From positions 1-64,000 of the forward strand of contig JASAND010028820.1 in assembly GCA_030248195.1 (NCBI GenBank): a stretch of 64,000 bases of DNA, read 5' to 3'. The DNA is from Trissonchulus latispiculum. Lineage: Eukaryota > Nematoda > Enoplea > Enoplida > Ironidae. The notes under the pieces were generated by a model. The model was not told where the DNA came from, made no database searches, and worked only from the letters and a program-made list of their open reading frames with translations. Below are positions 1-11,879 of this stretch, in pieces (position 1 is the stretch's first letter; the number at the start of each line of letters is the position of its first letter). Made by a program: the position numbers and the translations under genes.

Positions 1-615
1 TACACATATACATACATGTGTCACGCCATGACATCGCTCGTGACATCGCTCACACTGTACACACATATACACATATACATACATGTGTCACGCCATGACA
101 TCGCTCACACTGTACACACATATACACATATACGTACATGGGTCCCGCCATGACATCGTTCGTGACATCGCTCACACTGTACACACATATACACATATAC
201 ATACATGTGTCCCGCCATGACATCGTTCGTGACATCGTTCACACTGTACACACATAGACACATACATACACGTGTCACGCCATGACATCGCTCACACTGT
301 ACACACACATACACATATACATACGTGTGTCCCGCCATGACATCGCTCGTGACATCGCTCACACTGTACACACATATACACATATACATACATGGGTTTC
401 GCAGAATGTGACTTTTTAATGTGAAAAACTGGGGGGGGGGGTGCCTCTCCCTCTCCTCTCGGACGATGTGTACATACTTACGTAATTTCCTACCACGTAT
501 GATACGAACTGTACATACATTTTTGGACAATGTACACACCTGATGCCCTCGTGTACATACCTTCCCCGCCACATGTACATACCTACCTGTCCTGCCATTG
601 CATGGAAGGGTTACC
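1..615 (-). repeat. 67-bp satellite with flanking segment (cut by window edge)
   Basis: Positions 1-395 hold about six tandem units of roughly 67 bp (core CGATGTCATGGCGGGACCC on the minus strand plus a TGTATATGTGTATATG stretch), some shortened. Positions 396-615 hold a non-repeated flank with a G run and several GTACATAC words. The whole block is the reverse complement of 20847-22045. The open frames here are periodic products of the satellite and do not look like genes. Confidence 0.9.
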
Positions 616-1255
616 CCCATTCGCGAAAAGGCCCTTAGGTTTCAGTATCTTAGCCGTTATAGATATGTGGCCATGTGGAGGCCAGTTTCTGTTATAGTAT
701 ACGAGGGTGGCTGAGGCTATTTCGGTTTCGGCTGAAGTTTGCCAATAACCGCTCGTCAGTCTGGTTTCGGAGGCCATGCTTTCTGTCAGTGACATTTGTC
801 TCTCCCTATCTTGTGCGATTTTCTTTGGACTACGGAGTGCAGCATTTTAAGGAGCTCTGAAAGCCTGTACAAGCTGAGCCCTCAGCACAAACCATAACCG
901 CACTATTGAATGAGAAAACTGGAAAAAATTAACAAACAACGCTGAAGTTTGAACGTGGCAAAGTTTAAACTGACACTTGAGGGTGCCGAATGTAGCATTT
1001 TGTGAAGCAAACTTCCGCTAGTTAGTGAGAGTTCGAGCAACTCAAATGGTTTTTTTGGGAAAATCAATATAATTTCCTAATAAAGTTTCACTTCTGCTGC
1101 AAAACTGCTTTTCACAATTTCAACTATTTCAGAGTTTCAAGAGCACTGATTTTCATTTCAATATCATCTTTTGTCATCCAGAAACTTTGCTACGGGCTCA
1201 TCTTCCGATAAAGCACATCATGAAGCTTCGTCTAACTGAACCGAGACTTACAGGG
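616..1255. other. Non-coding stretch, no gene seen
   Basis: No credible exon was found. The only landmark is CGCGAAAAGGCCC at about 626-638. It matches the terminal repeat of the small MITE at 22780-22946, so a fragment of that family probably abuts the satellite. Confidence 0.5.
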
Positions 1256-2645
1256 GATTGCACCAAATAAGTTAAACTTCAGATTATCTTAATCGTCAGC
1301 TAATCTCCAGTTAAACTCCAGATTAAATGGAGTTTAAGTTGATCTAAAGTTAATCTTTTATCGACCGCTTCACCAACTAAGTTCAGGATTACCTTTAGAT
1401 TATCTTCCGATTAAACTGAAGATAATCGAAAACTTTTAATCCTGCTCTATAGCAGGTTTAGCATTGGATTAACTGTTTTTCTACTTTATTTAGACCCACT
1501 ACTAGTGCTAGGTAGTGTTTTAGAACGGCCGGGAAGCCGGCGGCCACCCGACGGTCGGCCGGCGGCTGTTGAGCCGGCGGCCGGCCCGGCTGAGTGTCTG
1601 ACCGTTTAGCCGGCGGCCGGCCGTTGGCCGTCCGGCCGTTCAGCCGCCGGCCGACCGTCGCATGGCGGCTGGCCGCCGGCTTAACACAAATATTTATAGT
1701 TAACACATCAATTTGATCAATTTGCAGCAGAGCAGCAAATGTTTACAAAACAAATCCAACGCTGAATGTAAACTTTTTCCAAATATATAAAGTAAAAACT
1801 GATTCCATTGCCTTTGTAATGCATAATATAAATGTTTTGCAACCTTCTAGCTCAGATTGCTTTCAAACACTGAAGAATGTCTGGTTAGCCACCGGCCAGC
1901 CGGGGGCCGGCCGTTGGCCGACGGCCAGTCGGTGGCATTATTTTGGCGGCCGGCCGTCGGCCGGTTGAACCCGCGTTCTAAAACACGAGTGCTAGGAAAC
2001 ACTGACTGTGTTTAAATCCAGCCTGCGTTTATATACAGATTGTGACACGGCGTATTTTTACCAAATTTTAATAACGAAATTTTTCTCTAAAATTTCAAGA
2101 ACTCCATTTGTTTATCATTATTTGCAATTTTATATTTAGTTCAAAAGACTGCATGCACGCATTCGACATGAATAGAGACGTTTGCTTTGGAACAAGATTT
2201 CCGAAGAACGGTGAAGAATTATCTAATAGGCGACTGACAATGCTATTACATACTCAGAAATGATAAAATTGCAATTCTAAGTGCAGCTATTTACGTTACG
2301 ACTACAGTTATGTGTGGCAAATGGCTAGTGTATGCTTTGCACTTGGAGTTACTGATAATTGGATGTTAAACTTATGCGAACGGACGCATCGTCCGTTAAA
2401 CTAAAAATTAGATTAAAAATGGCTTGTTGCTATCACGTTACTGTATTTCATTGGCCAAAACGCATTCACATGTGAAGTAGTTTAACTATAGATTAACTTT
2501 AATCTGATTTGGTGCAACAAGAAAAAGTTTAACAATTAAGTTAATCTTGAGTTTATCTATTCCAAAGGCAATCGTAAACATAAGTTAAACTGAAGTTAAT
2601 CATAAACTTAATCTTATTTAGTGGAAACGGGCGTTATTTTCAGAA
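1256..2645. mobile_element. MITE-like element with GATTAA/TTAATC subterminal repeats
   Basis: The left end (1256-1450) and right end (2480-2645) are dense in words such as AGATTAA, TTAAACT and GATAATC in both orientations. The left boundary reads GCACCAAATAAG. The right boundary reads CTTATTTAGTGG followed by AAACGGGCG, so the ends are imperfect inverted copies. Similar ends occur at 35525-35640 and 45050-46160. A GC-rich element (1513-1988) is inserted in it. No coding capacity is visible. Confidence 0.5.
1513..1988. mobile_element. GC-rich non-autonomous hAT-like element
   Basis: A 476-bp insertion flanked by an exact 8-bp duplication GTGCTAGG (1505-1512 and 1989-1996). Its ends are inverted: TAGTGTTTTAGAACG at the left and CGTTCTAAAACACGA at the right. 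Inside both ends lie long runs built from GGCCGGC words, separated by an AT-rich core. Eight-base duplications are typical of hAT transposons. No transposase is present. The open frame across it reads through the GC repeats and is not a gene. Confidence 0.75.
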
Positions 2646-2929
2646 CCAAAATTTCAGCAATTAAGAATACACCATCTAAAGGCACGGAATTGGTAAACGA
2701 CTCGTTTCGAGGTTAAAAACATAAGTAGTATATAAACCCGGGTTCCAGGACACTTAGCTAATAGTTTTGGCTTGAACTGGCTATGAGCTTTACACAATAG
2801 TCTTGATATTAAGCCATGAGAGCTTTACTTACTTATTTTGCAAGTGACAGCCTAAATGACCTTGAAATGCTAACTAGCCTTAAAATCCTAAGTAGTATAT
2901 GTGAGCACAATTGGGGGCACTTTTGAGCC

Positions 2930-3607
2930 TATTTTGGGAGGGCTTTTGGAGGCTCTTTTGGAGAAGGTGGTTGCCATGGTAACGGTCAGTGGGAGACTTT
3001 AGCTAATCATATGAAATGCATAGAAAGTGATAGCCTCCTGTTATAACGCTAACTTCTGACACTACAGTGAGGGTGCCAAACTTTTCTGAGGCTGCCAAAC
3101 TTTTTCAAAACTTTTTTCAAACTTTTTCTCTATCATATCCTGGGAGGCAACCAAACTTTTTGCAAACTGTCCTATGGTTGTCAACTGTCTTCTACCAAAC
3201 TTTTCAAACATTCTCAAAAATTTTCCCAACTTTCTCAAAACTTTTCCAAACTTTTCCCAAGCTTTTTTCACACCAATTTTTTGTCAGAGGTCAGAGGCTT
3301 TATTTTCGGGAGGCTACAATTTGATCATATATTTATTACGTCCCTCACTAATATTTTCTGTAATAGGAACTCACTGGGAGGCTCCAATTTAATCATATAA
3401 TTACAGAGGGTCTTAAAATGGTCTCACCTGGAACCTCAATGATTTTTGGGAGGCTCTTAAATAATCATATATTTTGTACATACAGACATTTTTCAAAGTT
3501 CAATTTTAGCTGAATCATTTTTTGGGAGGCTCTCAAATAATCATATGCATGCATCCTTTTTCTTTCTTTTTCTCTTGCTTTTTCTCAATTTTCTAATATG
3601 GAATTAG
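2930..3607. repeat. Element I left-arm A/T-rich repeats (TTTTCAAAC and GGGAGGCT)
   Basis: Two motif sets alternate: AAACTTTTC-type words at 3080-3265 and GGGAGGCTC followed by AATCATATA at 3300-3545. The same block occurs inverted at 18500-19470, where it is longer and includes extra GATTATATTAGAGCCTCC units. The open frames are low-complexity products of the first motif. Confidence 0.7.
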
Positions 3608-5050
3608 TAGGCATGGGCACGGGTAGTCGGGTACCCGACGGGTACCCGGGTACCCGAAAATTTTCGGGTACGCGGGTCCTGCTTCGGGTACCCGATATCC
3701 AGTTAAAACCGGAAAAAACCGGATAAAACCGGATTAAGCTGGATCAAGCAAAGAGAAATTTTTTGGCTCAGAAAATTTTTAACTACCGAAAATTTTTGGC
3801 TAAGAAAATTTATTACCACTGATGACTTTTTCAGCTTATTATAAATTTTAATATTTATTATAAAAAGATACTACAACAGAAAAACGAAGTAGTGGGAAGA
3901 GGAATTAGTCCTGATATTTTTCAAACATTTTATAATTTTCTATTTTTAGATTCGTTTTTAAAACATTAAATTTACCTTGCTCTAATTTTTTCTTTTGAGC
4001 CTAATTTGAGCTCTAATCTTTTCTAAGCCTTAGTGACTGAGAAAGTTTATCCAAGTTGAGGGAGATGGTTTACTCTGACTTTCTTCGGATACAGTGGAAT
4101 CGTAATGACGATAAATGAATTTATTTCAAGGAATATTTAATAAATGTCTTGTAAACGTTTAAAAGTTCAAAAGGATTTGCACCTCTCATCAGTTTTACGT
4201 TTAGTAAAGTAACTTCAAAAGCAAAAGGACAGAGGGAGGGAAAGTAAATTGGAGCAATTCCTTTCAGGCATAAAATTATAAATTTAATCTAAATTGAAAA
4301 CACTAATCTCAACACATAAGTCAATTTATTGATTGAGTGAGTGTAAAATTTTACATTTGTTGTCAGTAAAGTGTAGTGTTCGATCTAAAAAATTAAGTTT
4401 TTTTACCTAAGCCAAGACATTTTATTTTTACGTGGTTTCATTAAGAACTTACGTAAAAGGAAACGAAAAGAAACTACGTTAAACTTAGTACTTCGTGCAG
4501 GCTTTGCTTGTTTGCTGCCTTTTTGCTGTTCCAATTTCCAGAGACAAGCAGTTGAAGTTAGCTAAATTTTGTCATGGGGATTTGCTCTTATAATCCGTAC
4601 TTTCTAAAATTTGTTAACATTTAAAGGTTAGAGGAAGCGGACAGGGCAACGGTGGCACGAAACTCAGAAAATCTCTGATCTGAGCGCGGTAATAAAATAA
4701 AAACCAATGTTGTCCGTATCAGCATCAGCTTCTGATACCGTGACAATTAAATGAAAGTCCCTATAATCCATTTTAAGTCTAAATCTCCCTTCAAATAACT
4801 TAGGAATGAAAATCTATCCAATCTAAGCTCAATGTGAATAAGGACCCCTGAAAAAACTTAAATTACAAAATGATCAAATCCGAAAGATAGGTTAAAAATT
4901 TCTCGGGTACCCGAAAGTCCTCGGGTACCCGGGTACCCGGGTACCCGAGTACCCGGGTACCCGGGTACCCGGGTAGTGTCGCAATTACCCGACATAGGGC
5001 TTCGGGTAGTACCGGGTACGAAGAAAAAATTTTGGGACCGTACGCATACA
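3605..5050. mobile_element. GGGTACCC-repeat element inserted in left arm of element I
   Basis: Left-arm homology stops after GGAATTAG at about 3607 and resumes near 5080, so this 1.4-kb block is an insertion absent from the right arm. Both ends are tracts of CGGGTACCC repeats (3615-3690 and 4903-5020) and the interior is AT-rich without exons. The layout resembles the hAT-like element at 27563-29004, whose ends also carry GGGTACC repeats. I could not define exact TIRs or a duplication here. Confidence 0.5.
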
Positions 5051-5104
5051 AAAGGGAGGGAGGAAAAAAAAAAAATATATATGGTGGTGGAAAATCTGAA
5101 AATA

Positions 5105-5395
5105 ACTCAGAAAAATGGGAGGAGCTGAGGAAAAGGGGGGGCGGGGGGGGAGGGGAAGGGGGGAAGGGGGGGGGGGGGGGGGGGTGTAGGCGGCAAAGGA
5201 GGCGAGGGGGCGAACGGGGCGAAGGGGCGAACGCGGCCTGGGGGTGGTGGTGGTGTGAGCGGCGAAAGCGGCGAAGCGGCGAAGGCGGCGAAAGCGGCCT
5301 GGGGGTGGTGGTGTGAGCGGCGAGTGCGGCGAAGCGGCTAAGCGGCGAAAGCGGCCTGGTGGAGGAGGAGGAGGCTCAGCTTCAGGGAGGCCGGA
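5105..5395. repeat. G-rich and GGCGAA tandem tract, left arm
   Basis: A poly-purine tract with long G runs is followed by GGCGAAAGCGGC-type repeats separated by CTGGGGGTGGTGG. Its reverse complement is at 15600-15800 in the right arm. The frames through it are low complexity. Confidence 0.75.
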
Positions 5396-5815
5396 ACCAT
5401 GGCTGACCCAAGCTTAAATTTGAAAATTCCCCATTTTAAGTGGGAAAAGTTTATCTATAGGGTTTTCAGGCATGTAGAATCCAAATATGAGCTTAATTTT
5501 TCTCTACAACCTAAGCTCCACGCTGCAAGTGACCCTCGACCGGAACCATTGCTGACCATAGATTTAAATTTAAAATTCTATATTTTTATCGGGAATAGCT
5601 TATCTGTAGGGTTTTTGGGCATGTAGTTTTCATTTATGAGCTTAGTTTTCTTGTATTACCTAAGCTCCAACCTGTACCTAGCCCATGACCGGAACCACGG
5701 CTGACCCTAGCTTAAAATTAAAAGTTGTCCCTTTTTAACGGGAAAAGCTTACCTATAGGGTTTTTGGGCATGCAGAATTCAAATATGAGCTTAGTTTTCC
5801 TCTATCAGTTAATCT
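5391..5815. repeat. Three 150-bp tandem units, left arm
   Basis: Three diverged units begin at about 5391, 5540 and 5690 with CCGGAACCA(T/C)(G/T)GCTGACC. Each continues through GGTTTTTGGGCATG to CCTAAGCTCC. The same array is inverted at 15190-15600. It is an internal part of element I; no gene is supported. Confidence 0.7.
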
Positions 5816-6269
5816 AAGTATTGTACATTACCAATTTTTAAGCTGACTACCAAGCAACACGATACGTGAATTTCACTGTACTTTCACTTTCAATCAGGGC
5901 AATCTGTACGCGCGAATACGACTTGACCAAGTTCTGGTCGTTAATTTGTGTCGGCTCAAAACTGAATTTTACGCAAAAACTAACGTCTCATTATGACAGC
6001 AAATTTTAAACAGTCTTGACTGGAAACGACCGTTAGAATATCTAAGTCAGACCCTGCTGAGCAACACCTGCTCAATGATTTCAAACGATGACTTTTGAGT
6101 TTATCGGTCCTGTTTTTTAATTCCTACAGAATTTAAACACAGTCAGAAGGTTTGATTATTGAAGTAAACATAAACTTCACAACACAACTATACAATAAAC
6201 AACTTCGCAAACAGTATAACACAGCTATCCAATTAACAATACAGTTTTCGACAACACACTGCTGAAGAG

Positions 6270-6809
6270 TTAAATATTGGTGTTAGCCGCAGAGCTTGAA
6301 AATCTCTTCACTAGCTGTGCAGCTCGGTGTAGGGAGCAAGAACGTCTGCATCTTGACGTAATGTCTTTGTGGACTGAGCAGCACGGCAAACCTTCCACAT
6401 CTCCCATTTCGGTAAAGGATGGAAATCCCAAATGCTCAGCGACGTCATAAAGGCCAATATTTAAGTCGTTCCACAAGAAGGCCTGCTGAATCGATTCCCG
6501 GTTCCCTTTTGTAAATACAACTTCAACTGAATAATGGCGAATCATAGCGCAGATTTGGTCCATAATCTCCCATTTCGTCTTCATGGAAGAGCGAAATTTC
6601 CACGGGAGCCCATTATTTGCCTTAGCCAGATAGAAATGGGCTTGTTGCTGAGGGGTTAAAAAATTAAAAGGGATCGGGGCTCGTGGATGAAATGTCCTCT
6701 GAGCAATATTTCCGCAGGGAAAAAGGATAGCCAATGTAATTTCCATAATGATCTCGCCCATATCAGGAATATGATCAGAAGTCACAGTGACAAAACCAAC
6801 AGTAGCCAT
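6270..6809 (-). CDS. Element I arm protein, 179 residues (left-arm copy)
   Basis: An uninterrupted frame from an ATG at 6809 with G at -3 and G at +4; a longer reading from 6821 would need a GTG start. The product begins MATVGFVTV and contains PCGNIAQRTFHPRAP, TPQQQAHFYLAKANNG, an FTKGNRES segment and a LGFPSF segment. It ends with a Cys/His cluster of the form C-C-x2-H-x7-C-x3-C-x2-H. No signal peptide or membrane helix is evident. It lies in the left arm and is matched by 14182-14721, from which it differs at about 19 residues, with no stops or frameshifts in either copy. I do not recognise the function. The KG-N-R-E...GFPSF...CCSVH...CSLH order recalls short RNase H-fold-like ORFs seen in animal mobile DNA, but that is an impression from memory. 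Confidence 0.6.
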   Translation of the reverse strand: MATVGFVTVTSDHIPDMGEIIMEITLAILFPCGNIAQRTFHPRAPIPFNFLTPQQQAHFYLAKANNGLPWKFRSSMKTKWEIMDQICAMIRHYSVEVVFTKGNRESIQQAFLWNDLNIGLYDVAEHLGFPSFTEMGDVEGLPCCSVHKDITSRCRRSCSLHRAAQLVKRFSSSAANTNI

Positions 6810-7019
6810 AACGAAACACACTACTTTCGAGAAGTGTACAAACTAAACTGAAAGTTGATTGTGCAAAATTAGGGCATGTAAACACCTGCTCACCCTAACC
6901 GTTAGGAGCACTATTTTAAAACACCTGCGTTTTCTAAAACTGATCCCTACTGTGAAACACCTGCTCTTTCGAAACTGAGAATCTTAGGAGCCCTGCGCTT
7001 TGAAGACTGTAAGGTTCTT

Positions 7020-7345
7020 GAGGTTTGAGGTGTTTGAGCTTGTGGTTGTGAGGGATTAAGCTTAGAAGATTCGAGGTATGAGGGATTGAACTTAGAGGTT
7101 TTGAGGTAAGAGGTTTTGAGGTAAGTACCTCTGATGTAAGAGGTTTTGAGGTAAGAAGCTATGAGGTAAGAAGCTCTGAGGTAAGAGGTTGTGAGATTAA
7201 TGGTTTAGAGATAAGAGGATTAGTGGTTTAGAGATAAGCGGATTTGAGGTAATAGGATTAGAGGTTATGAGGTAAGAGGTTTAGAGATAAGAGGATTTGA
7301 GGTAAGAGGATTAGAGGTTATGAGGTAAGAGGTTTAAAGGTAATA
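7020..7345. repeat. GAGGTAAGAGGTTT degenerate tandem array, left arm
   Basis: Repeats of 12-20 bp based on GAGGTAAGAGG(A)TTTGAG. It is the inverted counterpart of 13640-13965. No coding potential. Confidence 0.8.
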
Positions 7346-7564
7346 GGGCGCTCTTTGCTTGCTCTGAGTTACTCCGACATTCTCCCAGTTTGCTTTTTAT
7401 CTCACGTGTGCTTCAGGATTGAAGTCAACAAGAGATCAACATAAACCAGCATACCCAACAACTAAACTAACAACAATTCAGAACAAACCAACCAGAGTAA
7501 CCAACAGAAACCAAGCCAAATAATAACTACCAAACAACCGAAGACAAAACCACCGACCCATTGC

Positions 7565-9120
7565 TTGCCCTCGGGTTCAGAAGACGCCAGAGTAGCTCTT
7601 GGCTTGCTCCTTAGGTGCTCCGCATCTGCTCATGACTTGCTCTTGCATGCTCCTAGTATGCTCCTGACTTGTTGTTTGACTGCTCCTTACTTGCTCCGTG
7701 GTTGCTCCTTATGTGCTCCTTACGTGCTCCTGTATGCTCCTTACTTGCTCCTAGGCTGATCCTTTTGCTCCTAGATGCTACTTGACTGCTCCTTACCTGC
7801 TCCTAGACTACTCCTTGACTGCTCCTTGCTCCGTGCTTGCTTCCACATGCTCCTAGCATGCTCTAAGTTAGTTGCAATCCAGCTTTTATCTGCTCTTGAA
7901 TTGTTTCCAGCTCGGTTTTCGCTGGTTTTCAGCGTTGGTTTCGTTCTGTGGTGTTGTATGTTTGTTGTCGTTTGGTGGTTGGTTCACTTGTTTGAATCAG
8001 AGTTTGACTGCCTGGCTGTGCTCCTGACTCGCTCCAGGATTACTCTTGCTTGCTGGGAGCTACTCCGAGAGCACTTGCTGGCTCCAAGATTGCTCTTACC
8101 GGCTCTGAGTTACTCCTATATTCTCCTATATTGCTTTTAATCTCCCGTGTGCTTCAGGATTCAAGCTTCAGGACAACAAAAATCAGTAATCAGTAGAAAC
8201 CAACAAAAACCAATCCAACAAACAACAACGAAAAACCGAGGACAAACAGAAGATTACCGAAGCTAGGCTCTGAGCCCGAGTTAATTATTCCTTGCATCTA
8301 CCCTAATCCTTACTTGCTCCTACCACGATCATCTCTTGCTTCTAGACGGCTCCTCACGTGCTCCTACTCTTGGTAGCTCCTAGCATGCTCCTACCTCGCT
8401 CTTAACGTGCTCCTATTCTGCTATTGCTTTCTCTTAGCATGCTTCAACATTCTCCCAACTTGTTCTTAGCCTGTTCCCGACTTGCTCATAGAATGCTCTG
8501 GACAGACTCCAAGATTACACATTGAGGATTCCTGGCTGAGTTAGAGTTTGATGTGTTCCGGTTGTGCGGTTTGAGGTGCTGGGTTTTGCGACTGTGTTTT
8601 GGTCTCAGGTTTTGGGGTTTGAGGTAACAGAATTCATGATTTGAGGTTGGAGGAATGGAGATTTGTGGTTAGAGGTTATGAGGTTGAGTCTTCCAAGGAT
8701 TGGGGTATCGTTTTCGCCTGCTCCGGCACTCCTAGGTTGCTACCTGCTCCATAATAGAGAGTAATCTCAGAGCAAGCTACAAGCAACAGTGACGCCAACA
8801 GAAGACAACTGTGAACAGCCAAACATCTGGCGCTGTCCAGAGTTACTCCTTACCTGCTCCTTACTTGTTTCAGCCTACTCCTTACTTGCTCCTTGACTGC
8901 TCCTTGAATGCTCCTCGCTTGCTCCTAGATGCTCCTTGACTGCTCCTTGAATGCTCCTCGCTTGCTCCTAGATGCTCCTTGACTGCTCCTTACTTGCTCC
9001 TTGACTGCTCCTTGAATGCTCCTCGTTTGCTCCTAGATGCTCCTTGACTGCTCCTTGCTAGCTCATAGATGCTCCTTGACTGCTCTTTACTTGCTCCTTG
9101 TTTGCCCCTAGTTGGTCCTG
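7565..9120. repeat. TGCTCC(TT)-based degenerate tandem array, left arm
   Basis: About 1.5 kb of units of 10-16 bp based on TGCTCCTTACTTGCTCCTTGAC, interrupted near 7880-8240 and 8500-8820 by unrelated sequence. It is inverted at 11880-13430 in the right arm. The frames at 7565-8140 and their mirror frames at 12851-13426 are Leu/Cys/Ser-rich translations of this array, so I do not annotate them as genes. The GGAGCA word (complement of TGCTCC) also occurs beside the C2H2 genes at 10600-10990 and 17850-18060. Confidence 0.8.
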
Positions 9121-9720
9121 CCATGTTTATACTTGAGTGTTTGAAGTTTTCAGGTTTGACGCTTATGGTTCTTGAGATTGTGAAGACTGCGATTTTGATG
9201 TTTTAAACATTCACCGTCTGAGGCTTCTCACTTTCTACTCCGGGTCTGCTCCATACATGCTCTTAGGCTGCAACGATGTTGTTTGCAACGATGTTGTTCC
9301 ATTCTGACTCTTCACTGTTTCCAGACTATTTGTCGTCTGCTCCTAGCTTACCCCATATTTTCTCCTGATTTGCTCTCAACTCTTATGAGCTAGGAGCTAC
9401 TCCTACACCGTTTTGAAGTTATGCAGATCCGTCCCTCTTCAACCTTTTCCTAGTTTATTCCACGTTATTCTGGCCATTCCAGTTAGGCTTTATCTGAATT
9501 GAGAGTGCCTCTTCCTTCCTTACTCCCAACTTCATTCAATCAAACATTTGAGACTGTTCTTAGCATCATCTACCTGAGGAAGTAATCCACATAGATCTCT
9601 ATGAGTAACTCATCCTGCCTAATGAATTTTCCCCACTTGATTCAACTCGAAACTGCACTAGCCTGAAGCTCGGATTGAACACAATCCAACAGTAACACAC
9701 ACCACCACAACACCACACCC

Positions 9721-9726
9721 ACATCA

Positions 9727-9763
<37 letters not shown>

Positions 9764-9855
9764 CACACACACACACACACACACACAACACAAAAAACAA
9801 CAACACACACACACACACACACACACAAAACACAACACACACACACCACACAAAC
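9721..9855. repeat. (CA)n microsatellite near centre of element I
   Basis: An interrupted CA repeat inside the left arm. The matching right-arm position (11106-11262) is a TG repeat, so the microsatellite is part of the palindrome and has changed length independently in each arm. Confidence 0.9.
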
Positions 9856-9959
9856 ACACGATGCAACCACCAAAATGGAAGGTAATTGACTAAGCTCTGT
9901 TTACTTGTGTGCCTACTACTATGCATGCAATAAGAAGAAAACAGCCATTCGCCATGAGT

Positions 9960-10510
9960 GGCTTCAGGCGGAACCTCCGAAGAGGTTTGAGGAGATCCAG
10001 GTTTGTTCCAATTTCCGAATCATTGGTACCTCACGGGTGATCATGGCACTGATTTTTCTTCGGCAATATGTGCGTTTGATGACTTCATTCTTTTCTATCG
10101 CACGTTTGAGAGCTTTGGCGGTGGAAAGTCGTTTTTCGTATTCTGCCTGCTTGTCCACGATTTGTTCAATGTTGGATCTTTATGAATCACTGAATGAATT
10201 TTCATGTACAAATTTGTCAGTTCCGATTGTTTCAGGTTGACTTCGTTATAAGCTTCAACCTTTGCTTGAATGAGCCATCTTGTGGTACTCAGTAGTAACC
10301 TGCGAGCTGTGGTGCAAGCTTTTGCTCAGTTCGCAACAAGATCTTCCCAGAATGATCCAATTGATTCTTCGTTGCTGGTGTGGAGCCAGTACTTTCCTGA
10401 TCACTATTTCCCTCTGTTCCATGTTTCAGTCGTTGCTTATGAATGTTTCGTATATGGCGCGTCAAGTTGAACGCTTGCTGAACTTCCACCGCATCCACAG
10501 TGTGCATTTG
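9960..10510 (-). pseudogene. Decayed C2H2 element protein in single-copy centre of element I
   Basis: Reading the minus strand in shifting frames gives the C2H2-family landmarks in order: a finger remnant AFNLTRHIRNIH (about 10455-10425), IGSFWEDLV (about 10360), VEAYNEV (about 10250), then DKQAEYEKRLSTAKALKRAI with EKNEVIK (10158-10075). The intact protein at 17277-17831 has AFNLQRHVQNVH, IGEFWNELV, VEAYNEL and EEQADYEHNFSTEEAALKRA in the same order, so homology is clear. At least two frameshifts and a stop break it. It lies where the palindrome has no partner sequence. Confidence 0.75.
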
Positions 10511-10599
10511 CTTCTTCTGTTTGTATCAGTTTATGCATACTATCACAATTACACGAATTCTTTATATGAATTAATGTGGAATCCATTTTGGAGCATTTA

Positions 10600-10990
10600 G
10601 GAGTGACTCAGAGTGAAAGGAGAAGTAAAGAGCACATACGTAATGAGTGGAGCACACACGGAGAATCTCGGACCAGTGTAGGAGACACTTGCAGTAAAGA
10701 GGAGTAGACAGGAGTAATTGGCACAATACCCATGAGCAACCTCAAGGAGCACACATGAGTTACAGAGAGCACGCAGGAGTACTCTCTAGTACACAAGGGG
10801 CACATACTGAGCAATTAAAGAAGACGCATGGATCACGTTCAGAGTAGCATGCGCAGCAATGAACGGAATGAAGCAGACTAGACAACAACACATGTCTTGG
10901 CTGACTGATGAGTTGTGAGAGATACCAGGGCAGGAACAATTTCAGAGCACATAAAGAAGAACGTCGGAGTAACCGACAGGAATAACCGTA
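10600..10990. repeat. Degenerate GGAG(C/T)A repeats beside C2H2 relic
   Basis: Spaced words such as GGAGCACA, GGAGTAA and AGGAGTAC recur every 15-25 bp. The array lies upstream of the C2H2 relic (minus strand) within the centre of element I. Comparable arrays lie beside the C2H2 genes of element III (16870-17160 and 17850-18060). Confidence 0.55.
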
Positions 10991-11103
10991 GAATGCATGT
11001 TAACAGACTGATGCAACACACATTCATGTACACGAATAACACAAGTCGCATTGTCAGTGCAATTACCTTCCGGCTTTGGTGGTTATAATCGTTGTGGTTG
11101 TGT

Positions 11104-11262
<159 letters not shown>

Positions 11263-11879
11263 GTGTGTGTCCAGGTGGTTTCTTGCTGGTGCTTGTTTGT
11301 TCCGGTATCAGTTTGTTGTGTGGTATCACTCGTTGGATTGTGTTCAATCCGAGCTTCAGGCTAGTGCAGTTTCGAGTTGAATCAAGTGGAGAAAATTCAT
11401 TAGGCAGGATGAGTTACTCTGTGTCGCTTACTCTCTTAGGTAGATGATGCTAAGTGTTGGGTTGAATGAAGTTGGGAGTAAGGAAGGAAGAGGCACTCTC
11501 AATTCAGATAAAGCCTAACTGGAATGGCCAGAATAACGTGGAATAAACTAGGAAAAGGTTGAAGAGGGACGGATCTGCATAACTTCAAAACGGTGTAGGA
11601 GTAGCTCCTAGCTCATAAGAGTTGAGAGCAAATCAGGAGAAAATATGGGGTAAGCTAGGAGCAGACGACAAATAGTCTGGAAACAGTGAAGAGTCAGAAT
11701 GGAACAACATCGTTGCAAACAACATCGTTGCAGCCTAAGAGCATGTATGGAGCAGACCCGGAGTAGAAAGTGAGAAGCCTCAGACGGTGAATGTTTAAAA
11801 CATCAAAATCGCAGTCTTCACAATCTCAAGAACCATAAGCGTCAAACCTGAAAACTTCAAACACTCAAGTATAAACATG

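Noticed and set aside
1458..1706. Arg/Pro-rich frame
   Set aside because: It reads through the GGCCGGC repeats of the hAT-like element.
7565..8140. Hydrophobic Leu/Cys-rich frames (and mirror frames at 12851-13426)
   Set aside because: They are translations of the TGCTCC array. They are preserved in both arms only because the palindrome duplicates the array.
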